Shown: positions 1 to 11,930 of the stretch, one piece after another | How positions within the stretch are numbered: position 1 is the stretch's first letter | Layout: the number at the start of each line of letters is the position of its first letter | Assembly (NCBI GenBank): GCA_025200525.1 | Contig: CM045761.1 | Location: 74,863,551-74,927,550, forward strand | Direction: 5' to 3' | Origin: Camellia lanceoleosa | Lineage: Eukaryota > Streptophyta > Magnoliopsida > Ericales > Theaceae | DNA: 64,000 nt | Notes under the pieces: generated by a model | What the model saw: only the letters and a program-made list of their open reading frames with translations | Database searches by the model: none | Told to the model about the DNA's origin: nothing | Position numbers and translations under genes: made by a program

Positions 1-936
1 CCAGGGGCAACGCCAAGCTATGTCGGTTGTAGACCTGCTGCACATCCAGTTGCACCACCATCCCTCGTTGGGAAAATCCAGTAGCCGGTGGCTGAAGAAA
101 TAAGCTCAAGTTGAGTACTCGGGCAAGAGTCCACTACCTTCAGCTTATCCATAAGCCATACCTGGGAAGGGATGAAAAATAAGAGAGATTAAAGAATAAA
201 GAGATGTGCATCAAGAGAAAAGTAAGAAAAGGGCTTTGAGAGGAAAATAGAGTGTGAATGTCGAGTGATGTGAGAAACACATATGAGAAAGGATGGGAAA
301 CAATACCTGAAGAAGTAGTGGACTCCCCGCAAACCTGGTGGTTTCTTGCCAATGAAAAGCATCCAAGCCCATCAACGTCTTGACTAGTACCAAACCGATG
401 CAACTCTTACCTTCGTTCAGACCTTGGGCCACTTCGATCAACTGAATGCTGGTTCCGTCGAAACTAGGGGGAAGAAGGAAATGTGCAAGAATGCATAAAC
501 AGAGGGCATGCTACCGAAAACCTCGCCAGAGGAGGTCTCCTCTGTTACCGATGTCAGAAAATTAATGAATCAAGTTGGGTATATCTAGTTCTCCGTTGTG
601 GGCTAGAGATTGAGCCTCGTGCAAAGTGAGCCCACACATTCGTCCCAAAGCTTGGATATGGCCAAAACAGGGCTGAGGTATGATTTCCTCATCGTGCCAG
701 GTTTCCATCAATGGCCAAAATTCTTCAAGAGTCAGGCACATTTCTTATGTTCCGAAGCGAAATACATGCCTAATTAAGTCCCAGTATTAAGTCGTGGCAT
801 GGAGGAACAGAAAGCAAAGCGGAGTGTGGCTCAATGAAAAAAGTGTATTTATGCCAAAACCCCAGAAATTTACCTTTTCCATGACGTCTAAAGTGGCTAT
901 CCAATCTGTGAACTTCTTGGCAAGGAATGTCTCCAT
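1..936 (-). pseudogene. DUF7745-like antisense gene of E-A (5' part; cut by window edge)
   Basis: Reads leftward from ATG at 936. The product begins METFLAKKFTDWIATLD, then a WGFGIN motif, a block around WHDEEIIPQPCFGHIQALG, and a region ending in VKTLMGLDAFHWQETTRF. A 145-bp GT-AG intron (162-306) interrupts it; exon 2 (161 to 1) continues VWLMDKLKVVDSCPS and runs off the window. The same gene with the same intron position occurs at 33,900-35,181. In-frame stops and frameshifts (for example near 790, 745 and 570) make it a pseudogene. It lies just downstream of the PMD gene of E-A in the same direction, antisense to the retrotransposon. I believe this family is catalogued as DUF7745, common in plant repeat-associated proteins; that name is from memory. 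No catalytic motif is evident and function is unknown. Confidence 0.6.
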
Positions 937-1573
937 TTGTGGAAGAAACAACAGTTGAAATGGGGTTCTAGAGAAGAAATCACGAAGAAGAACCTTTTGT
1001 AGAAGATAAGGCTGTAGTAGAGGCCAATTGTTAGCATTCTAGTGGTTCTGCACATTTGTGGCTGGCAGGCCACTCGGCCACCTCTTGTGGCCGGCAACTT
1101 CCCTTTTGTGGCCGGCAATTCCTTCTTCTGGCCTACCATCCACTTGTGTGTTGGGCACTGTTGGCAGCATGTGTTTTTTCTTGACCTTTGTGTTTTTGAG
1201 GTCTTGTTTTGAGTCTTTTGTTTTAGCAAGTTTGTTTGTTTGTGTTTAAGTTGTTTTCGTTTTCCTTATCAAGTTGTATTTTGAATTTTGGTTGTTGGTC
1301 GGCTCATTACCCGATTAAGAAGATCATGCCAATACAAATTTTCATTTTCAAATTCGATTCCATGTCCATTTTATGCAAATATGGTGCTCATGATGCAAAA
1401 ATAATAACACTTTTTATAAAAACTGCAAGGTTTTATTCTGATCATGGTTTTTACAAAAGAGGAGAACAAGTTTCAAAAGCAAAATTAAAACCTATCTGAA
1501 GCTATACCTGTGCTAAGCTACCAAACAAAAAGAAACTAAGCAAAAAGTACAAAAAAAATTGGTGCCAGTCGCC
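937..1573. promoter_or_regulatory. Spacer between E-A PMD and DUF7745-like genes, with GTGGCC/GGCCAC array
   Basis: Positions 1,057-1,135 hold several copies of the motif, including TGGCTGGCAGGCCA and two of GTGGCCGGCAA. This lies about 120-200 bp upstream of the DUF7745-like ATG at 936. The same motif family is in the LTR promoters and the PMD promoters. The rest (1,140-1,573) is A/T-rich spacer with no supported gene. Confidence 0.55.
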
Positions 1574-3165
1574 TCAAGCTCGAGAGGCCCTCTTCGTCCT
1601 CTTCCTTGGAGAGGCCTCAGGGGCACTGTCTCTATCAGTATCCCTGTCATAATCAGACTCTGAGCTAGAGACGGTATCATCTCCGCTCCCTGCCTCAAAG
1701 CCTGCCTCGGCATCCCATCCACTCTCAGACCCTGAACCAGCATCGTCATCTCCACTCTCAGATGACTCAGAATGTCGACTCACTGCATCCTCGGAGTCAC
1801 TAGTCTCAGCATCATCGTCGCTCAAAATGGGCTCTGAGGAAGTACTCCGGCCTCGGGTGCCCCTATCCCTACCTCGATCGAGGCGTACATCTCGGCCTGA
1901 AACTGGGGCTTGCCTCTCTCTTCTCCATGCTGTTGGAGGAGGTACTGCCGGTGCTGGTGCTGGTGCTGCTGCTACTGCTAGTGTCCTTGGCACAGATGGA
2001 CTCTGGAAAAAACAATTGTCAACATATTAGCTACAATGTGTGTATCAGATACAGGCATAGCATGCATAATAAATGTCATGCAGAAATCAAAGTATGAGTA
2101 CAGTATACTAATGCAGTGTATCAGTGCAGTTTGGGAAAGACTATAGTTGAGGTACCGATGTATTAGTGGAAATATGATAGTGTGGTGCACAATAGAGTTA
2201 GTAATGAAATGCATGCTGAACTGAAGGCAATTATCTAAATATCGTGGAGACCAAGCAGCATCTCCCTCCTCTGCACCATGCCCATCAGAGAAGCAACTAG
2301 CTCGAGGAGGCTCTTTGTATACTCTGTAGGTGCCTGCAAGTGCATTTGGATGATCAATGTCTGGAATAAACATATCAGAAATGGAAATGTGGGGTGCAAA
2401 TTGTAAAGTGTGGTCCATACCTAAGATGTGCCTCAAACTCCACCATACTTGTGCCTTCCCTCTGCCGGCTTGATCGGAATCTGGTAAGCAGTCCCAGTCA
2501 GCCGCTAATACGTGAGTGCAGTGGGAAGATCTGGCCAACGGGTAATCTGTCCAATGGTAGGAGCCCCTTTAGCATGGGCTCTGGTTGCCCGAGTTGCCTC
2601 ACTTGCCATAAGAGCTCCTACTCCCTTGCTTGCGTGAACGCCTGTCAGAGGAGGCATAAGATGAGTCTGAATGAATGTCATGCAGTCGCCTTCTCCTCTG
2701 AAGAAGTCAGTGTCTAGGCCTACTATGAACTGTATGATCGCATCAACCGATAGGCTATCCGCTTTCCTCATAGATGATAGGGGTGGCATCGGAACAATTG
2801 GATCAGGTGAGCCTACAGTCTGGCGTACGAACCGCTCGCTCAGAAACCAGGCCTGACAAACCGGACGCTCCAATAAAATTTGGAAGCGAGATGTGCCCCA
2901 AGCTCCCTCATACTGGTCCCTCACCCTGGTCGATATAGTCGCCCAAGGTTGCCATGTGATCTGCAAACAAAGAATGTACAGATTATTAGTTGTCATCAGT
3001 TGCCAAAGTATGAATTAGAGCAGTATTAAAGCAAAAATGATTGTGAATTTTGAGTTACCTCATTGCGACCACTGTATTGAAGTAGCGGTGGAAGAAGGCA
3101 AAGGTCTCACGACTCCGTCACCGGTATCGGCCGTCGTACCATCCCGAGTAAGGGACAATAGGGGG
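1574..3165 (-). pseudogene. Plant mobile domain (PMD, MAIN/MAIL-like) gene of E-A, exons 3-6
   Basis: Exons by splice signals and comparison with 25,071-33,204: exon 3 partial 3,059-3,165; exon 4 2,421-2,960 (reads ITWQPWATI, then ARFLSERFVRQT-like text and GEGDCMTFIQTHLMPPL); exon 5 about 2,236-2,335 (APTEYTKSLLELVASLMGM); last exon 1,574-2,002. The last exon encodes an acidic Ser/Asp/Glu-rich tail ending in the basic stretch PRKRTKRASRA, a likely nuclear localisation signal. The core PMD exon 2 is absent because E-C/E-B abut exon 3 at 3,165; exon 1 survives at 47,928-48,090. PMD proteins are known both as host factors (MAIN, MAIL1, linked to transposon silencing) and as transposon passengers. 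Here the gene is antisense to the retroelement. Confidence 0.7.
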
Positions 3166-3322
3166 TGTAGACAAGCCCGCGAGGGACCTCGCTACAGTTC
3201 GGACTCCCCTTTTTCGTTTGTTGCGGTTCTTAATCTGAACCAAAGAGTCCAACTCTGGCAAATCGTTTGAGAAAACAGATTTTGAAAAGTAGTGCCAAAC
3301 ATGGACTGCTTTGCCAGATTAC

Positions 3323-3361
3323 AGAGTCGCCACCTAAATATTTTAAAATGGGAAATTTAGG
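3323..3361 (-). promoter_or_regulatory. LTR PBS-like 10-mer next to CCTAAAT/ATTTAGG hairpin (E-C)
   Basis: 3,323-3,332 reads TGGCGACTCT on the minus strand, identical to the first ten bases of the PBS. It directly follows an inverted repeat, CCTAAAT (3,333-3,339) with ATTTAGG (3,355-3,361). The same block is at 15,720, 25,688, 44,395, 53,596 and 60,138. Confidence 0.6.
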
Positions 3362-3469
3362 AAACCCTGACTCGGTGCCGAAGGCCACATGTCCGTCATC
3401 ACCAAAGTGGTCTTGGCTCGGGTGCTTGGGTACGATCGGGGAAGGTCAGCTATGAGCACCCCCTTTCGC

Positions 3470-3485
3470 CCGGTCCGAAGACCGG
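3470..3485. promoter_or_regulatory. LTR hairpin CCGGTC-CGAA-GACCGG (E-C 3' LTR)
   Basis: Six-base-pair stem with a 4-nt loop, repeated at 15,867-15,882. Homologous stems with different but still paired sequence occur at 25,836-25,850 and 59,990-60,004. Confidence 0.6.
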
Positions 3486-6400
3486 CCTCTACTAACCGTG
3501 ATATCCGTTTTTGAAAACATTATGTGTTCTTATTCCAATTATTAGTCTAGAATTACTATGTTATGCGCGCAGCAAACAAGTATAGACTAGATTGCCTAAT
3601 TTGGAAATACACATTGCATATCCGTTTGTTTTGAAAAACGTGTTGGTTTTTGCTACTCGCAAGTAGGCTAAAATACGGATTTCAATGAGTTGTTCCAACT
3701 CAAGCAACCCAACCTCCACCCACAGGCATTCAAACAGTTTATCTCACATAAGCATTTAGCCGCATGGTAAGCATACTGTCATGGCAACATTCACATGCAT
3801 GTGCTATGCTAAAGCGTAAAATACTTACATCGTACTCTGTGCCAAAACAAGAAACTAGTTAGCAGACATGCATGTCCCTAGGTCATGTTAAGTGGCTAAT
3901 GCAGCACAGGCAAGGATGCAATTTAGAGTAGGCTCGGTTAACCCTAAAGATGGCATGTGAAATGCACTTTATTCGATGCACGTATTCAATTTGGAATTGA
4001 AAATACAATGCAGTTTGTATGATGTACCGAGCCCGATGCATGTCAACAAATGCATGGATGCACGCATGCATTGCATAAGGTATGCTAAAATAAACGTGCC
4101 CTAATCTACCATCATAAGCGGGTAAATAAAAGGGAGAAAGAAATGGGGGTTGGAAGACATACACACCACTCACCCACACTTATTACAATTATGCCCTCAC
4201 ACAGAGGGACCAAAAGAATAATACAAATAATTAACTACGCGAGCTAATTAAATATTACAAACCCATCAAAATAATTAAATGAATTAACTAATTCGATTAA
4301 AACAATAAATCGCCTCGGGAAGAGGGCGGATGCGGAGACGCCGCAGGGGGACTTGCTCGGAATCGCGTTGCCATGCTTAGATTGCCTCTGTTTTCCCTAC
4401 CCTGCATCTCAGAAGACTGCCACAGTCCTAGGAATACTTCCTTAGGTACTGAAGATCACTACCGGCTGCACAAAACTTCCACCGGCAGTGGATTGAGCTC
4501 ATCGGCACTGAATTGATCCATCGGCTGCAAATTGACTGCCGGTCGGCACTAAACACTGCCGGCCGGCACTGAATTCCTGCAGAACCTGCAACTCACAGCA
4601 GCAGAGGGCAAAACTTGCATGGCAGCTCAATTCAAGCAATGTATGCACCAAACACATTCCTTATCATGTTTGTGACTCAAAGGAGGGTGTGCCTCGATTC
4701 TCGGGCCACCAATCGCGCATTTCCATGCATGATGGCCAAAGAGTCAAGTGTGCATTTTAATATCAAATGTAATGCACACCAAACATACAAGGGACCCAAC
4801 CTCAATCATGGTTGATCAAGAGGCAAGGCAATGCACAACAATGCACATGCAACCTAAGCATGCAAGCTAACATACAAACATGCAATGCAACTAAATGGCA
4901 TACACAACGCTAACAACATAACATGCACAACACATTGAAACATGGCATACACAATGCAACATGGACTTACACCAACACAAGTGGGCCTCTGCCACACTCA
5001 CATAGGAGGCCATCGGATAAAAGTGAAGTGCCTCGAAATGCGTGCACACGGGCACGCAAATCGAGGCAATGGCATACGGAATGCAATGATGCTAAAATGA
5101 CATAAACAATACAATATGGGCTTACACTAACATGAGAGAGCCTCAGCCACACTCACATAAGAGGCCGAGAGATGAAAAGTGAGATGCCTCGAAATGCGTG
5201 CACACGGGCACGCAAACCGAGGCAATGGCATACGCGATGAAATGGCATGGAAATATGATATGCAAACATGCAAATGAATTTAAGCACTGAAATGTGGGGC
5301 AAAACAGTGCCGAAACATGGCCAAAGTGTACCCGATGCATGGAATGATCCCGAAACATGAATTTTGGCACCCGAAATGGCCTATAGCTACACCAAACATG
5401 CATAATTGATACATGACATGAAAAGGCAGAAGCGAGGCAGCCCCATAACTCACATTTTTACAGTACAAAACATGGGCAAACAGCAATCACAAATGGGGCT
5501 AACATGGCATACAAAAATGGCTCCACAAAGGAGGCTATGAGGCAAGTGGTATATGCAAAGCCCAAATGGAAAAACACCCTTCTACAACACTGAAGAGGGA
5601 CAAAAAATATGACTACTGACAGTAGATGACAGCCCTCAAATCAATATGCAAACATGCCCGAAATGCCATGCAAGATTGAAGCCAACAAAGGCTATAATAT
5701 GAGGTATACAAAACATGCATCAAACAGCAAAAGACATTAAATTAGATATGCCAAGAAGGTCAAAATATGGCCATTTTCAGTTCTGATGATGGCCTAAAAA
5801 CAGAAGCAAGACAGGCCAACAAAGCATGCAAAAATGGGGGCCAAAAAGGGGTATAATGGTAAGCACAACATGGAAACCCCCAACAAGGTTGATCCCTTCT
5901 ACAATGTTGTAGAGGGACTCAAAATAAGCCTACTCACAGTTCATGATACACTCCAAAACAATTTTCATATAGGCCAAACAAATCATGCAAATTTACGGTA
6001 AATAGGAGGGATTATGAAGTAAGTGCAAGATAGGGGTCCCAAACAGGGTTGAGCCCTTCTTCAATGTTGAAGAAGGGCTCAAAATGAGCCTACTTTCAGT
6101 TTACATTATGCTCAAAAACAGATCACACATAGGCTAGAAATTTCATGCAAAAATGAGGCATACCAAGGAGTATTGAAGCAAGTGCACTATGGAGGGCTCA
6201 AACAGGGTTGAGCCCTTAAAAAAACATGAAGAATGGCTCAAAATAATTCCCCTTTCAGTTAGGGTCGGATCCCAAAACAGTAAGAAAATAGGCCTAAGCA
6301 ATGGTGCAAAAAAAGTGCTACAAAAGAGAAAAAATGGTCTTACCCTTGAAGATCACTTCTTTGGTACCTCTTGGACCAAGGAATGTTGCTTCTAAGCCTC

Positions 6401-7620
6401 TGAAAAACCCCTCCTTGCTGCTGGAAATAGAGTGGTGATGGTGGTGCTCGGTAGTGATGAAGAAAAGGCCCAAGAACAAGGGTGTTCAATGGTTGAATGG
6501 AAGAGATATAGTGAGAGATGGAGGGATATAGGTGTATATATCAGATATGTATGTCTATATCTGGTTTTTTCCTCCAAAAATCCAACCTACACAAAGGAAG
6601 AGGGAGAGGACTGAAATTTGGCTTTGAAATTTCTAGAGAGAGAAAGGTTTTTTGGAGTGAGAAGCTCCCAAAACTTGACTTTTTTGTTCTCCACCCTAAG
6701 CCATATGAGATATAAGGCCCTATATATGTCAAAACAAGAGTTTTTGGTCAAAATATCCCAATTGGAAATATCTAGCACAGTGTATTGATAAATATCTGTC
6801 AAAAATCTGAGTTCTGGGCACTTTTGGCCGGCCGGCAATCTTTTGTGCCGGCCGTCAATCTTTTGTGCCGGTCGGATAAATGGATGGCCGGTAGGTAGCC
6901 GGTAAGGTCAAAAAGTGCCGGTAAAAGTCCAGATTGAAGCCCCGAAAGTTAGCTTTCCAATGGCGCAAACCTTGCATTAAAATTCCTTCTGTAGAAAAAG
7001 TTATGCCAATTTCCGCAAAGCCGCGCAGATTCGGTCCAACCAGACTTCAACCAACCATATCTCCTCCCCCCGGATTTGGACTTAGGAGATTCTTGAGTGC
7101 AAAATGAAGCCCCAGAAGTAAGGTTTCCAATGGTGGTGGCCCCATATTTTAATTCCTCTTGTACAAAGAGTCACGCCCGTTTCGGAGAAGCCGCGCAGAT
7201 TTTTCTCCTTCCCGGATTCATGCTGAACCACTCCCAAACTAGTTTTCTCCCCTCTTCTCCTCTTTTCTTCAACTTCAAACCCCTAAGTAAGGTGTTTTGA
7301 AAGATTTTTCAAAGATTTCATCTCTCTTTCATTCATCTCCCCTTTTGTCCTTGCTCGGTTTACCGAAAAGCGCAACATTTACCGAAATGCGAGCGTCGGA
7401 ACATCGTGGGAATTTTATTTCAAAAATGTTTTGAAAGAGAGGGTTTTAAGGCATAAAAACCATCAAAAATAATTTTGGTCCACAATGGGGTATGAAGTTG
7501 AGATTTGTCTCTCTCCTTGTCGAAAAAAAAACTGAACCTATGCACTGCACACCTTTCTCCAACAAGTAAACCATCAGTAGCGCCCAAGTCTTGAGGGCAG
7601 TCAAAAATGGGGTGTCTACA

Positions 7621-7633
7621 GTTGCCCCTCTTT
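7621..7633 (-). promoter_or_regulatory. Polypurine tract of E-C
   Basis: The minus strand reads AAAGAGGGGCAAC directly before the LTR start TGTAGACACC. The same sequence precedes the E-A and E-B 3' LTRs. It primes plus-strand DNA synthesis. Confidence 0.8.
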
Positions 7634-9060
7634 GACAGAACTCGAAAGTCACAACAATGACGGGAGTGAATGTCAAAGCCCAGAGACGACCCATTTTTGA
7701 CAAGGCCGAAGACTTGGACAAAGAAACAAAATATAGATAAATAAATGTTGTGCCCACAGGCTGCCTACGTATCCCTTTGCAAGGAATCAAACCAGCGTAG
7801 TTCAGGGGCAGAATGCAAAATGATATGCAGGAAGACTTCGATAATTGGACTTATACGCTAAGCGAAGCCGGTTTGAAAATTGGGCTTATACGCTACGCGA
7901 AGCCGGTTTGAAAATTCAGGGTTTATGCAAAAACACAGTGTGCACAAGACAATGTGATGCAAAGTGAGTGCACAAAGCAATGCTAAGGAGATGCACAAAA
8001 CAGTGCGGAACAGGTTGGAATGCACAAGACAGTGCTAACAAGACGTGCGAAACAGTGCAATGTGGCATAGATGCACAAAGCGGTGTGATGTGCAAAATAG
8101 CGCGAATGAAATGTCATGTACTAACAAGTGCAGGTAAGGTGCGCAAGATAGCGCGATAAAATGCACGTGCAGTGCAAGTAAAAATGCACAAAATAGTGCG
8201 ATGCGCAAATTAGCGCGAATGAAACAATGTAATGCACAAATCAGTGCGATGCGCAAGAAAGCGCGAAAGTAAATTGCACAGAACAGTGCGATACGCTGAA
8301 CAGAGCGAGTGTAATGGAATGCACAAGATAGTGCGAGTGAGATATAGCATGCAAGTGCACAAGATAGTGCGATGTGCAAGAAAGCGCGAGTGCACAGGAC
8401 AGTGCGATGGAGGTGCGCAAGATAGCGTGATGATGCGATGCATAAAACAGTGCGATTGAGTGCACAAGACGGTGCGATGCACAAAATAGCGCGATTGAAT
8501 GGATGCAAAATGCAAGTAAGGTGCACAAAATAGTGCGATGCACAAAATAGCGCGAATGAAATGTAATGCACAAAACAGTGCGATTGAGGTGCGCAAAATA
8601 GCGCGATGCGTTAGACAACGCGAGTGCATAAGACAGTGCGATGGAGGTGCGCAAGATAGCGCGATGATATGATGCACAAAACAGTGCGATACGCTAAACA
8701 GCGCGAATGATGTGAAATGCACTAGACAAAGGCGACACGCTAAGCAGTATGAGTGATTTGAAATGCACAAGATAAGGCGAAACGCTAAACAGCGCGAGTG
8801 ATTTGAAATGCACAAGATAGTGCGATACGCTAAACAGCGCGAGTGATTTGAAATGCACAAGATAGTGCGATACGCTAAACAGCGCGAGTGATTTGAAATG
8901 CACAAGATAGTGCGATACGCTAAACAGCGCGAGTGATTTGAAATGCACAAGATAGTGCGATACGCTAAACAGCGCGAGTGAGGTACAACCACAAGATGCA
9001 CATGATAGTGCAAGTGAGATACAAAGTGTAAGTGCACAAGATAGTGCGATGAAATGCATC
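7634..9060. repeat. E-C 3' region with tandem arrays (45-bp unit at 8,750-8,985)
   Basis: A 39-bp unit with TATACGCTA-GCGAAGCCGGTTTGAAAATT occurs twice near 7,840-7,920. From about 7,940 to 9,060 the sequence is a degenerate array of GCACAA-ATAGTGCGAT-like units; five regular 45-bp copies (GATTTGAAATGCACAAGATA core) lie at 8,750-8,985. Because 45 is a multiple of three, long open frames appear on the minus strand as repeats of 15 residues; I do not regard them as genes. Satellite-like arrays between pol and the 3' LTR are a known feature of Tat/Ogre elements. Confidence 0.85.
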
Positions 9061-9213
9061 TTCTATGCAAGTATGGGGGCATTTTCCATGCAATATTGAA
9101 AACAAGCATATTTTATGCATGAATCATAACGATGCGCGGCACACATGCAACAACAGTGTATATGAAAGTTCATATTCTATGCAATAGAGGAGCATCAAAT
9201 GTGTACTCTGGTG

Positions 9214-9235
9214 TCTCTGATTTACCTCTCAGAGG
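9214..9235 (+). promoter_or_regulatory. Conserved hairpin block upstream of the antisense cassette (E-C)
   Basis: CTCTGA-TTTACCTC-TCAGAG (9,215-9,234) forms a perfect 6-bp stem, followed by a conserved run with GGGTACACCCTGTTCATATCG up to about 9,290. Homologous blocks lie at 24,363-24,440 (E-B) and, on the minus strand, 48,640-48,745 (E-A). Confidence 0.55.
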
Positions 9236-9290
9236 GTTTTGCAACACACTCAGTTTGAAAAGGGTACACCCTGTTCATATCGGCAAGAGA

Positions 9291-9818
9291 TAACATCTGC
9301 TGCTGCTTTAATTGCCGTTCTGACTTGAAGCAGGCTTACATTTGAGGTAGAGGCGCACTCATACGTCGGTAGCATTGACAAGGCCTGAAGAGGTACACCC
9401 GGAGTACAATCACGGAATTTGCTGAAGGCGAAACACACTCAGATGCTTCAATTTTCCCTCTTTTCTTTTGCTTGGCAGCCCGGAACCATTATAGCTTCAG
9501 ATAGGTCCTGGTTCTACTGTTCTCACACGACCTGGGTTGAACCCTACAGTTTTTGAAAGAACAAATTCCCCATTTTGCACAAATGTGGAGAATGGCACAG
9601 CACTCTGAGCACACAACAAATCATTTTTGAAATTGAGAAAATGAGTTCTCGACCGGATATTGAGCCTACAACTGAACACAACAAAGACGACCCAACAACG
9701 GAAAATAAAGGTAAACAACCTAAACACATCTATTGACACTTGAAACGACTCAAAACAAGACTCGAGACAAACAAAACACAACGAAAGACTCAAATGCGCA
9801 CAGGGAACCTGTTTCACC
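9291..9818. other. E-C interior without a supported gene
   Basis: The PMD gene expected here from E-A and E-B is missing. Positions 9,730-9,800 resemble the A-rich spacer before the DUF7745-like gene in E-A (ACTCAAAACAAGAC at 9,748 and in the minus-strand equivalent near 1,200). I see nothing else. Confidence 0.4.
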
Positions 9819-10364
9819 GGGTATTATTCCCACCCTTTCTTATTTGTGATTCTCACATCACTTGGCACTCAATCTCTAGTTTTCTGAAAAAGCCCTTTTC
9901 TCACTTTTTCTCTCAACGCACATCTCTCTATTCTTCAATCTCTCATTTTTTTATCCCTCCCATGGGTGGTTGATGGGTAGACAAGAAGTTGCGGGCTTTT
10001 GCCTCTAGCATTCTGCTAGATTCTCTTTCTTCTGCTCACAACAGTGAACTTCCCCCACAGAGGGGTTATGCTACAACAGGGTGTGCAGCAAATCTGCAAT
10101 TGACATCGGTTAATGATGCTCTGCTGGGGAGTTTGGACATGATCTGATCTATCCAGATGATGGAGTGGAATATGTTGATCCATTCCAGTTCGTGCTTCGC
10201 ACTTGACTTGATACCTCGCTGCTTGGAGGATGTTGAGAGCTTTCAGCCCTTTTGTTGTTAACCTCAGTTGTGCCTTTTTCCGGCGGGTAGAGTGCCATTT
10301 CTGGCAAATATGGTGCCCTTCCTGGCAAGTATTTTGGACAAAGGGGAAAAGACAGAACACCTGA
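9819..10364 (+). pseudogene. DUF7745-like remnant in E-C (intron plus exon 2)
   Basis: The sequence aligns by eye to the intron and second exon of the DUF7745-like gene at 34,522-35,181: a GTATTA donor near 9,819, the CTCTCTATTCTTCAATCTCTC tract, then exon 2 from about 9,965 and a terminal CAGAACACCTGA stop at 10,364. The acceptor AG has become TG. Exon 1 is absent. Coding potential is lost through stops (for example TGA-TGG-GTAG at the exon start). Confidence 0.5.
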
Positions 10365-10712
10365 CTCAACTGTGGCACTAATTCATCATTTTGACCATTT
10401 TTTACTTTGGTTTTCTACTAAAACAATTTTGATCAACATAAGAGTTTGATTAACATGCTTGTTCAATTTTTGATTTGAAATCATGCAAGTCAGGCTATGA
10501 GTGCTGAAAATTTTCCTTTTTTGGGTCCAAGAAATGGTTCAGTTTTGGAAAAAATGAAATAATTTTGGAGAGAATTAGTCAACCTCAATAAAAATCCTCA
10601 AAAACTATTTTTGCAAACGGCCATTGCTTAACGAGCATGAAACCTACTCCTGAGATGCACAACCTCGGATCCAAAGGAAAACTGCCCCGTGCTTGAAGAG
10701 AGTTTGTATGGC

Positions 10713-10938
10713 GGAAAGTTGCCCTTGTTTGAACGGCACATGGCGCATTGAATGGCAACGGAAAGTTGCCCTTGTTTACATGGCCGCATGCGTGGAATGG
10801 CAACGGAAGTTGCCTCTTGTTTACATGGCACCCTTGTGTCGAATGGCATGAAAGTTGCCCCTTGTTTGCATGGCACCGCAGCACGTTGAATGGCAACGGA
10901 AAGTTGCCCCTTATTTGGATAGCACCGCGGCGCATTGT
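10713..10938. repeat. 47-bp tandem repeat, five units, each with an inverted repeat
   Basis: Units contain GGCAACGGAAAGTTGCC, a GGCAAC/GTTGCC inverted repeat, followed by CTTGTTTACATGGC-like sequence. One unit-like copy exists in E-B near 35,477-35,510, so the array expanded in E-C. The minus-strand open frame across it is a by-product. Confidence 0.75.
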
Positions 10939-11204
10939 AGTCAGTCCTCAGAGTGACGAATACAACCAAATTCTCGGATTCAGAGAAAGCAAAGATGATC
11001 AAAACCATTACATGGACACAGTCGAATTGAAGTGTTTTACGGCTGGACTTCAGAATGAAGTTGCCTACGTATCCCAAAGATGGGAATCAAGCCTTACGTA
11101 GTTCGGGGTTAAGGTACACTCGGGTATTTAACCTCTTATTTTTAGGCTCTAACTTTTGCCAAGGCGCCTATTGCAGGTTTTTGACCTTGCGAGCTTTGTT
11201 CTTC

Positions 11205-11345
11205 TTTTCTTTTCTCTTTTTTTTTTTTTATTCTTTTCAATCATTTTTTTTTCTTCTTTTTTGCATTTTTCTTTTCTTTTCTTTTTGCATTTTTTGTATC
11301 TTTGCATTTTTGCTCTTTTTTTTTTTTCTTCATTCTTTTCTTCGC
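11205..11345. repeat. T-rich low-complexity tract
   Basis: About 140 bp of T with C interruptions, between the DUF7745-like remnant and the pol scrap, at the place where the two convergent transcription units would meet. Confidence 0.8.
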
Positions 11346-11930
11346 TTTAACTTTTGCCTGGGTCGCCCTTCCGGGTTTTCGGCCCAGCGAGCCTCTCAAA
11401 GGGTAAAAGTCTAACAAGTCCATGCCAAATGGTTTTGAGATTGAAGCCCTCTGTGTCCAGGAGAGTGGCTGTTGTATTGATTTGCAGAAAAATCCACCTT
11501 TGGCTCTTCGAGCACATCGGATATTTTTTGCCCCTAGTTCGAGGGGTGCTTCTGATCTAGCTTTGCAAACTTCTTCTGATGAGGTCTAACCTTCTTGATC
11601 TGACTTTGGTGCCTCTTGTTCGAGGGTTGCTTCAAATCTAGCCACACAGGCCTTACATTGTGGTCGACCGTTGAACATTCTGAATCCAAGTTCAAGGTTT
11701 GAAAACAAAGGGGTTGAGTCTCGAGGCCGAGAGCGATCCTGAGCTGCACAATCTCAAGAGCGATTCCACACATATCTTCGCAGGACCGCACAAAACATTT
11801 TTTGAAAGTTTTTAAGAAAGCGACAAATCGCTCGTGCTGAAGACAGTGTAGAACCAATTTGGATCAAAGCTAGGGTCCTTCTCAGTACTCACACTAACAA
11901 GCATGATTTCATTTATTAAGGGCTTAGCAC
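11346..11930 (-). pseudogene. Pol remnant of E-C
   Basis: 11,346-11,400 matches the DNA just beyond the end of integrase in E-B (35,780-35,830; GGGTTTTCGGCC-AGCGAGCC). 11,700-11,930 matches the pol linker before RT in E-B (38,860-39,060): LLKDFKDVFAWSYEDMPGIDLEIVQHRI in E-B corresponds to a frame around CEDMCGIALEIVQLRI here. RT, both RNases H and integrase have been removed between them. Confidence 0.65.

Larger units (their letters stand above)
3166..7620 (-). repeat. E-C 3' LTR (4,455 bp)
   Basis: On the minus strand it starts TGTAGACACCCCATTTTTGAC (from 7,620) and ends at TGTAG on the plus strand (3,166). It is repeated almost throughout at 15,566-19,956. It contains a TATA-like stretch on the minus strand near 6,715-6,728, GCCGGC-rich motif clusters at 6,826-6,920 and 4,450-4,575, a hairpin at 3,470-3,485 and a PBS-like 10-mer at 3,323-3,332. 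Small open frames within it are duplicated in both LTRs and show no protein signature. Confidence 0.92.

Noticed and set aside
3161..3165. GGGGG/GGTGG as a firm target duplication of E-C
   Set aside because: Low-complexity, one mismatch, and the right flank is an unexplained segment; kept only as a possibility.
3883..4179. 98-residue open frame, duplicated at 16,227-16,523
   Set aside because: It lies wholly inside the E-C LTRs, so its conservation only reflects LTR identity; no protein family or coding signature is visible.
7834..9060. CRISPR-like array
   Set aside because: Units are adjacent and degenerate without unique spacers, and the genome is plant nuclear.
8210..9109. A 299-residue open frame on the minus strand
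   Set aside because: It is built from the 45-bp tandem repeat, whose length is a multiple of three; repeated RCLAYRTILCISNHS-like text with no domain is a by-product of the array.
11055..11414. 119-residue Phe/Ser-rich open frame
   Set aside because: It is a translation of the T-rich low-complexity tract.
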